This document shows positions 56,540 through 64,000 of a stretch of 64,000 nucleotides of DNA, piece after piece. Made by a program: the position numbers and the translations under genes. The notes under the pieces were generated by a model. It had not been told where the DNA came from and did not search any database. It was given only the letters and a program-made list of their open reading frames with translations. This DNA comes from Desmodus rotundus (Eukaryota; Chordata; Mammalia; Chiroptera; Phyllostomidae), in the NCBI RefSeq assembly GCF_022682495.2, contig NC_071387.1, forward strand, positions 198,068,143 through 198,132,142, written 5' to 3'. Position 1 is the stretch's first letter. Each line of letters opens with the position of its first letter.

Positions 56540-57880
56540 TTGTCCCCAGGGGGTTTAGATACATACCATCAGTGTCCTGACACCTCTCAGATTTCTGTCC
56601 CCAGACCAGTCCCCTGCTCCAAAATCCAGATTCGGGTCTCTAGCTGCCCACACAACAACCACACACAAAGCACCTCCAATTTAGCACGTCCAGAACTTAA
56701 CTCCAAACACATCTGCATTCAGAATCAAAGAGCGCCACCCACAAAGTCACGCTACTAGCTTCAGGTGATGGGAGCCCCATCCTTCCAGGTGCTGAAGCCA
56801 AACACCTGGACACCATGCTTGACGTCTCTCTGTCTCACACCCTGTGTCTGATGCAAAAGCAAAAGCTGTTGACTCTGCCTTCGAAACTCATCACAGTTTG
56901 GGCCATCTCTTACCATTTCCATTGCTGCTCCACACTGAGCTGTCTCTCCCTGGAATTTCCAAAGATGATGGTCCCTCTGGTCTCCCTCCATCAACCCTTG
57001 CCCGATTCTCACCGCAGGAAACAAAGGGATCATTTTAAAACATACTGCATGTCACAACACTCTGCTCAAAACTCAGCAGCTCAAAACTTGACAATGGCCG
57101 ACCAGGCCTTGCATAAATTTGGTCTCTGTTAGCTCTTCCTACCTCACCACCCACCCACCCCCGACTCCTCTCCTCCTTACTTTACTCTTCTCCAGCCCCT
57201 CCTTGCTATTCCTCAAACACACCAGACACGCTTCCAATTTACCACTTTTGCCCTGGCTTTCCTTGTGACTGGAATGTTCCTCCAGGCAGCTGCATGGCCA
57301 ACACTTTCATCTCCAAGCATCTGCTCCATGTGTTCTTCCCAGCGCTGCCGCCTCAGCCACAGCATTTCGGATTCCAGCCCGACTCTTCCAACGCCTGGCA
57401 CACTCCGGCCTCCCCCTGATCAGGGTTTCCTATTTTCCATAGCATGTCTTACCTTCTAACTTACTGCACTGTTGGGTGCTTATTTTAATAGGGCTGTTAT
57501 TTATTGTCTGTCTCTCCTGCTACATTGTAAGCTCCACAAAGACAGGGATCATTTTGTTCACTGCTATACCCCAATACCTGAAACAGAGTTTGGCATACGG
57601 TGGGTACTCAGTAATTTTTTTGTTGGCCCCAGTCAACTGGCCCAGTTGGTTGGAGCATCAGCCTGTACACCAAAAGGTTGTGGGTTCGACTCCCAGTCAG
57701 ACACATACGTAAGTTGAGGGTTTGATTCCCTAGTCAGGGCATGTACAGAAAGCAGCTGATCGATGTTTCTCTCTCTCTTCCCCTTTCCATTCTCTCTTTC
57801 TAAGAATCAATAAATGTATCCTCAGATGAGGACTTAAAAAAAGTACTATTTGTTGAATGAATGAATGAACACATGAGTTG
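56540..57880 (+). mobile_element. Long L2 LINE 3' half, split by a SINE
   Basis: A sense L2 of about 1.1 kb excluding the SINE, in two parts (56540-57625 and 57843-57880). Landmarks in order: 'cacgtccagaacttaactcc', 'catttccattgctgctccac', 'cttgacaatggccgaccagg', 'tgctattcctcaaacacacc', 'tggaatgttcctccaggcag', 'tacattgtaagctccacaaa', 'cagagtttggcatacggtgg', then 'tatttgttgaatgaatgaat' after the SINE. That is a long stretch for so old a family. ORF2 is full of stops. The short plus frames (56540-57459) are remnants of it. Confidence 0.85.
57626..57842 (+). mobile_element. VES-type SINE nested in L2
   Basis: Sense bat SINE of the longer variant. A box TGGCCCAGTTGG is at 57638-57649 and B box GGTTCGACTCC at 57683-57693. 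A duplicated TGAGGGTTTGATTCCC block follows, then 'gatcgatgtttctctctctc' and 'gaatcaataaatgtatcctc'. The target-site duplication GTAATTTTTTTGTTG (57611-57625) against GTACTATTTGTTG (57843-57855) falls inside the L2 3' tail. Confidence 0.93.
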
Positions 57881-59089
57881 GTAATGAGCAAGCAATGATT
57901 TTGGAAACGAAAAAGTAGCATTATGTCATGAGAAAAAAAGCGAAGCGAATTCCCAGGTGCCCTGTGCAATGCTCCTCAGGTCCCTGCTGAGCTGAGGTTG
58001 ACTCATGCACGTCTGGAGAAGTCCGACTCGACCAGCTCCCCCTTGGCTCCCCCGGGAAAATGCGACTGGCATCATCGGATGAGTCAGCAGATCCATGTGG
58101 CTGGAGTTCTGATTTGATTCCATATACACTGCAGGTTGATTTCATATCGTTATTTAAAAAACCCTGCTTCACCCGCAGTAATTTAATACAGAAATGAAAT
58201 CATTTGCAAATAGAAGTCTAGAGGTTCTCTTTCAAGGGCCAGTATCTCCACAGTGTGTTCTTATAAGGTCAGTTTTCATCATTTATCAGACATGTTTACT
58301 TAATTTTGCTTCTGAATTCTCATTTCCAAAAGGCATGTGGATGCTTTAAAAAAGCTTTTATTGATTTTTGCAGAAATGAGGTGCGTGAAAACCTTTGATA
58401 AAAAGTGAAACTTCATGTAAACGTATTGCTGTAGGATGAGAGGCCACACTTCTCTTTCCTTCCTGTTAAACCCTGCTGGGGTCGGTGGCGCAGAGTGCGT
58501 ATCCTAGTGTGCAGATGCTTTGCTGCGACAGTTGTGAATTTAAGTCAATCTTGTTAGTCTGCGATGCGAACTTTGAAGATAAATGTGAAAACCAGTGATA
58601 ACCTCGTTGCATGGAAATCAAAATAATTTTTCCATTGGTCATTTGATGGAGCTGCCTTTTATCCATTGTTTTTCTGCCGTGTCCCTCTGACACCACCCCC
58701 CACCTCCACCGCTTTACGTCCAGGAGCCCTCAGCAGAAGTCAGAGAGAGGCGGCGCCTCCTGGCGCGGGCACTGCGGCCTGTGCTTGCGGGAGAGGGGTC
58801 TGAGCAGGGACCGGCAGAGGGGTGCACGGCTGAGGCTAATGGACACAGTGTAGATGCTTCCTTCGAGGCGACGCGCCGAATGTAGTCACCATTTGTGGAA
58901 TCGAAGGGCAGGGCACCCACCCTCTGTCTTGCTCTCTTCCTACAATGCCACCTCTGTTTGATTCTGCCGTAAAGACTTACTTTAAGTATTGGCTTGATTT
59001 AGGGTGCATATTGGTATTTATTTCTAAGTGACTAGTGTACAGAGTAATATATCATCGAATTCCTTGCATGTTTGATGTAGTGGAACGGT
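57881..59089. other. Unique sequence with a CpG-rich patch
   Basis: 58735-58908 has about fourteen CpGs in 175 bases, including GGCGGCGCC and GGCGACGCGCCG. It is the densest CpG cluster in the window. 58345-58370 ('aaaaaagcttttattgattt') may be the tail of a lost SINE. No gene is supported. Confidence 0.4.
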
Positions 59090-59094
59090 GCCAA

Positions 59095-59500
59095 TTATAG
59101 ACTGACTTATTCTGTGTATTGTCCTGCTGTCTGTGTTGAGAACGACGAGTTTGCCCCACTCGTGAGCCAACAGCTTAGCCTGCCACAGTGTCATGGCTGC
59201 TGGCAGAAGACACGAGACTCTTGGATCAGAGATGAAAAGACGGTTTATTATTTGTGGAAATAGCAGGAGCCAGAGTGTTAGCATTATTTGTACTGACCAC
59301 TTCCCCAAGCCCCAACTCCCTGAGGGCAGTGTGGGCCTCTGTGCTGGTGTACAGGTGGGCACGATTTAGATTTCACCATTGTGTAGGTATGCTAACAAGT
59401 GTTGGTGGCCGATCATTTGGGGTGGGTTTGAATCGCTAAGTTGATTATAGGTCAGGGGGTGGAAATCCTCAAATAAATATTTACCCTGATTCTTCACTCT
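59095..59500 (-). mobile_element. Candidate ERV solo LTR
   Basis: Read on the minus strand it has LTR-like order. A U3-like part ('gcccacctgtacaccagcac') leads to a possible promoter/polyadenylation zone ('ccacaaataataaaccgtct', holding AATAAA), and then a U5-like 'gagtctcgtgtcttctgcca'. No target-site duplication or internal retroviral sequence is seen. It could instead be an unnamed dispersed repeat. Confidence 0.35.
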
Positions 59501-62325
59501 CAACTTGTGTTTCCCCCACCCCAATTTTATGATAAAAAATCATAAATACACATCTGATAATAAGGAAAACATATAAAGTTATTTGTATTCTCTACCCTGG
59601 ACTCCAGATAAGGGAGAGGAGGAGAGAGTTGCTGAACCTCAGCTGTTTGTACTGAACAGAGGAGGCGAGAAGTAAAAACTGGCTGCATTGGTAGCCCTCC
59701 TGCAAGCAGCAGGTGAAATACCACGTTCTAGTTTATTTCTACTTCATTTCTCTTCTAAGCCTTGACTCTGACCCAGTTTCAACACCTTGCTGGTGCCTGA
59801 GCCCCTTCCTCCTCCACCTAGTAAGGGCTGGCTCTCTCCCTTGCTGTACTAGCGAAAGAGCAGGTTGGCTTGCTTTCAGAAAAGGCCTTATGAGAGCAAC
59901 AAGAATGCCACTCACTCTTATCAGCACCACATTCAGCCAAAAACATCCACCTTCAGAGATTCCAGAGAAAGATTCTATGGAATCTGGGAGAAGTGTGTCC
60001 AAAATTCAATGTAACTGGGAGGCAACACTTAAGACAAACTGCCCTTTTGGAAGCAGGTTACTAAGTGACTCCAAGAAATAACGACTTTCATCTTCCCGTC
60101 CCCTCATACAGAGCTGTCCACACTTGCCTCCCTCTGTTTCCCAGCCAAGACTTCAGTGGGAAATTAAGCTGTGTATATTTAACACTTCCTCTCAACGCAT
60201 TGTTCTCGGGAACCAACAGATCACACACAGCCTCAGGCAGACCTCTGGCTTCATTCGGCTTAGCAGGTTTCCAAATGACCAAACAGCTTTCCAACCTCCC
60301 TGCACTTCTGAGGCAGGAGGAGATCACAGGCAAGAAAGACGGACCTCCATTTGTCCCGTGTGTCAGAGCAGGTGGCTCTTAGCAGCTGGCTCCACTCCAC
60401 AAAGTCCAGGCTCTGTCAGAGTAAGTGCCTATAAACATCTTCTTGCAGTCAGTGTTTATTCTCCTCTTGTCTCCTGGGAGCCTGATATCCTCAGCTGAAT
60501 GTCGGCCCTGGTAAAATGTCTGAGTTCCAGACTTCTCTTACGTGCCCTCTAAGCTCCAGCATTTTCTCATGGGATTGCAGACAGGCCAGTGCCCGGTGGT
60601 GGTGAGCCAGGTTCCTCTCAGTTACACACAGATGTACACTCGTGGGTCAGCTTGGTGTGATCCCCCACCCCCATGGGTGCGCACTGTGTGCCAGGCATCA
60701 GTAACCGATGGCTGAATGCCCAAGACGACTTTCAAAGGCACCTGGAGATTGCTCCTTCCAAGGGCTTTGGCAAAACAGTCCAGGATATCAAACTTTTATA
60801 GCTGCCTCAAGCCCTCTTCCGATGGAATCTGGGCATGGATAAATAATGTGTGCCTTTGGCCTTCCAATACCTGTCTTTGCGCCTCTCATATCTCCTACCT
60901 CCCCATTTTCTTGTTCTTCAAACTCCAGACTTCAGATTGTCCAAGACCCAACCTCCCCTGCCAACCTTTAGAGAGCCGAGACTCCAGGATTAGAACAGAG
61001 GAGGTACTCAAAACTTTCTCTGCATAAAGCACTCTGTTTGAGAGATAGGAAGGAGGAAGGGATTGGTTCTGAAAAGATGCCCACAAAAGCCAAGTGGAAT
61101 GAAGAACCACACACATTTCAGAAGGGGGGTTTCTAAGTTAGAATTCGGAACTTCATTCCTGGAGATGCTAGTCTTTCGTCATTTATCTTAAGGGCATCCC
61201 AGGATGGTCAAAGTCCAATACATGTTAATTGAATTCATCTTACATGCCAGAGGACAGGTTGCCATTTCTGGAAGAAACCAAAGAATAATCATAGGGTAGA
61301 AAAGCTTCTAATTTGACCCACGGTCATGAATAGGAGACCTTTTCTTTCTTTTTTTGAAGTCATGTGATTGTATTCCATTGCTTCTTTCTTAAATGTTGAT
61401 TTGAAATTAATAGATTCTAATGATGGATGAGAATTCTTCTGAACAGAAAAAAAAGGGATTTGGAAGTATGAATTAGCCAGGAAGGTGCTGGAAAAGATAG
61501 GAAAGTTACTTCAACGCAGGTGGGTAGGGAATGTGGCGGCATGACATTTAAGGTGATTCAAAGAATCATAAGAAAATTACCCTCTGCCTAAAAGTCCGTT
61601 TCTCACCAACTTGCTAATGTGTCCATAATTCATTCATTACTCTTTGTCTTTGGGATGACCTTAGAAAACTCTGTGTCCAGGAAGGAATAAAATAACCCGT
61701 CAGACAGTTCCGTGAAGGTGTCAGGGTTTTATTTATTGCTAGGAAGCCAAGGGAGAGATGATAGGAAGGGAGATGGTGCCGAACTAAAGATGAACTCCTC
61801 TTGCTTTGTAATCTTGCTGAGTGTGGACTCTGCAGAGGGAATAAAATACTCTCAGTCATGGAACCTTTCAAGGTTCTTGGAGCTTCTCTGAGAGCGGCGA
61901 TGGGAAAGACATTCAGGAGCCTCCGTTCTGAATCAATGGGCTGGCCTTTGGCTGCTGAAAAGAAGGTCCCTGCCATACAACCCATCGAGTTGTTCAGTTT
62001 CAGTGCAACAGGTAGTGTCCAAAAACTATTTTTAAAGGAATTTCCCCTCCAGGTGAAATCTTTTTCAGGTTGTTGGGAAATGTCCAAGAGGCCCCTAGGA
62101 TAACTTGGACATAAAAGGAGTGTTCCTTTTTCTTTCAGGGTGATGTTTTGTCCTTGACATTGGGTCAGGGTTGTTGGAATGGCTTGTCCTCTAACCTACA
62201 GAAGTGGTCCTGGGACAGCAGCCTCCACAATTGCTATGTGAAAGCAACTTAGGGGGCCCACTGCAAATCCTCATTGTCCAGATGAGGAAACTGTAGCGCT
62301 GGGAAGATAACAGCTGCAGAAGCAG
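59501..62325. other. Unique sequence, no gene seen
   Basis: About 2.8 kb with no nameable repeat. Overlapping 100-157-codon frames occur on both strands (59713-60081 and 60124-60498 on +, 61614-62087 on -), none with a domain. 61330-61460 is AT-rich with a T-run and an A-run. Confidence 0.45.
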
Positions 62326-62334
62326 AAATGCCCA

Positions 62335-62462
62335 GAGAACAGAGCATGGGCTTGGGAATCAGACAGACCTGGGTCTTGCACTTAGCAGTTATGTGAACCT
62401 GGGCAAGTGAATCAGTATTTCTGAGCCTCAGTTTCTTCTTCTGTAAACTGTTCTTAGGGAGT
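62335..62462 (+). mobile_element. MIR SINE
   Basis: Sense MIR: 'gcttgggaatcagacagacc', 'tgggtcttgcacttagcagt', 'gtgaacctgggcaagtgaat' and 'gcctcagtttcttcttctgt' are in order. It lies against the next L1. Confidence 0.8.
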
Positions 62463-62499
62463 ATCTACTCAAAAACTAAACTCAAAACTTGGCCAGTAT

Positions 62500-62912
62500 T
62501 ATTTTATTTGCTATTGTTCTCTTTAATTGAGGCATAATTTACCTAACATAAAACTCACCGTTTAGAGTGGTACAGTCACTGTGTTGTATTGTCGTCCCCA
62601 CTGTCTAATTCCAGGCCATTTCCATTACCCCCCAAAACCCTGCCCCTATTGGCAATCAGTCTTGATTTTCCCCTCCCCACTCCCCTTGGTTCCTGGCAAC
62701 CACCAATTTACTTCCCATCCCTAGGGATTCTGGACATGGCCAAGAAGTGGAATCATATAGGTGGCCTGGCATCTTTCACTTCGCATAATGTTTCCAAGCT
62801 TCGCCTAAGTCGTAGCAGATACTTCTTCCTTTTTATCACCAAATAATATTCCATCATCTGGATATACCACATTCGGTCTATATATTCGTCAGGTGATGGA
62901 AACTTGGGGAAA
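62500..62912 (-). mobile_element. LINE-1 3' end
   Basis: Antisense L1M tail: 'ttaattgaggcataatttac', 'ccccactgtctaattccagg', 'ggttcctggcaaccaccaat', 'caaataatattccatcatct'. No coding sequence. The 85-codon plus frame at 62589-62846 is the reversed element. Confidence 0.87.
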
Positions 62913-64000
62913 TGCCCGTTGTTTTCCAGGGTCGAGCCAAAGGCAGAACTTCGGGAGTCTAACTCTCAGCCTGGCCCTGTTTCTGCTACTGCACACCTGC
63001 TTTCGTAGCATCTGAGTAAGTGCATTGCATTCACAGTAGTGGTTTTCCCAAATAAACCCTGTAAGCTGGCTAACCACTGTTAGGGTTTCGTACCTTTATA
63101 AGGATTTATCCAGTATGAAAAAAGAAACCACAGCAATCCAAGGAAATAAAAAAATCTAAACATTGTAGAAAACTTATGCTGAAAACCAGTTTTAATTTTT
63201 GTTTTCTGTATTTCAGTGGACTGGGCTTTATATCTCTTCCTCCCACTGTGTTTCACAGAACAACCTGAGTCTTGCATGGTATCTTTCATCTACCTGGGGT
63301 TTATGTGCACGTTCGTTACCATGGCTTATAGCCCAGGACTGTAGCGTTTTTATTAGCTTTGGTTGATGTTTAAAGACCCTTCTGTTTTGTTCACTTTCCT
63401 CCATGGCAAATTCAGGATTATTCTCTTTTTCAGTGAGATGGTCCCTGTCATTGCATTAGGTATGAGCAATATATGCATTTTGGCCCAGAACTTAGTATTA
63501 AACACAGCTGGTCACCTCTCCTTACGACCTGGCCCCCTTCCCACATGCTGCTTGCTCCGGCTCTCAGGTCTGGTTTTCAGGCCTGGAGGGAGCATAGCTA
63601 GCTTGGCATGCTTGGAAAAGTTGTTCTCACTTATAGAAGATGAAGACTTTCTCTTGGTGGACGCATGAAGACCAGAAGCAGATCTGACTCATTGAAGAGT
63701 TGGTTGTTGAGGTTGTTTTCTTGGGAACTGGTGGTGTGTAGAAAGTGGCAAGGGTCCAGTGGCGAACCCCTGGGTTCATCTGGGGGTCGCGCTTCCTTAT
63801 CTTGAGGGGCAGGGGTGGAGGGTCCAGCCCAGCCTGGTTTCCTGGCTTTGAGCAAGTGTTTTCTTTGCAGAAGCTTTAATGATCTGGTCAGATCACCACT
63901 AATTACCCATCTTATTTCATGTTCTATTTTCTTGTTATTCTTCAAGATCTGGAGAAGTATTGTATGTCAGGCTTCACGTGCATTATCTCATTGATATTAT
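62913..64000. other. Unique sequence, no gene seen
   Basis: No repeat is named. The 101-codon plus frame at 63363-63668 and 104-codon minus frame at 63631-63945 have no domains. The last 50 bases ('attatctcattgatattat') may begin a MIR/L2-like trace cut by the window edge. Confidence 0.4.

Noticed and set aside
58478..58560. Possible tRNA-like segment beginning GGGGTCGGTGGCGCAG
   Set aside because: The A box is poor, no B box of GGTTCGANNCC type follows at the right distance, and no cloverleaf can be drawn by eye.
61614..62087. 157-codon minus-strand frame
   Set aside because: Good length, but overlapped by a 100-codon plus frame. No domain, signal peptide or homologous phrase is recognisable, and no splice or polyadenylation context supports it.

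Overview
This window is mammalian nuclear DNA and almost certainly comes from a bat. The main evidence is seven copies of a roughly 200-base tRNA-derived SINE. Its head begins GCCCTGGCYGGTGTGGCTCAG, with intact or near-intact Pol III A and B boxes, then a pyrimidine-rich body and a TAAATAAA-type tail. That is the VES SINE family, which is characteristic of (chiefly vespertilionid and related) bats. LINE-1 3' ends of a Laurasiatherian type, and the general mammalian set of MIR, L2, MER1B, MER3, MER5A and MER20 fossils, agree with this. Species and chromosome cannot be told from the sequence alone.

I found no protein-coding gene, tRNA, rRNA or known small RNA that I can support. The open reading frames, the longest about 205 codons, are scattered on both strands. 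They overlap one another, lack splice context and resemble no family I know, except where they run through dead LINE-1 ORF2. The window therefore reads as intergenic or deep intronic sequence, and its annotation is mostly a catalogue of transposable elements and simple repeats separated by unique DNA.

Layout: 0-5 kb has an old L1 3' end, CA and CT/CA microsatellites, a VES SINE and a MER3 relic. 5-20 kb has scattered MIR and L2 copies, a candidate ERV LTR near 8.1-8.7 kb, an antisense L1 end at 10.6 kb and several small CpG-rich patches. 20-36 kb has antisense L1 ends, long antisense L2 traces, MER20 and MER1B DNA transposons, and four antisense VES SINEs; one sits inside an L1 with a perfect 17-base target-site duplication. 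36-42 kb has MER5A, MIR, candidate regulatory sequence with a 15-base palindrome and small tandem repeats. 42-49 kb is the most LINE-1-rich part, with sense and antisense L1 pieces, a decayed ORF2 C-terminus and an AT-rich stretch. 49-54.7 kb is mainly unique with MIRs. 54.7-58 kb is a dense mosaic: a terminal-inverted-repeat element with 17-base tandem subterminal units, two VES SINEs, one L1 tail inserted beside or in an older L1 3' end, and a long sense L2 copy split by a SINE. 58-64 kb has a CpG-rich patch, a candidate LTR, a MIR and an antisense L1.

The most distinctive item is the element at 54716-54947. The rest of the interest lies in nested insertions, strand bias of the repeats and a few candidate regulatory patches. 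No new gene system is visible. Repeat family names come from recognition by eye, without a database search, so ends are approximate unless a target-site duplication is given.
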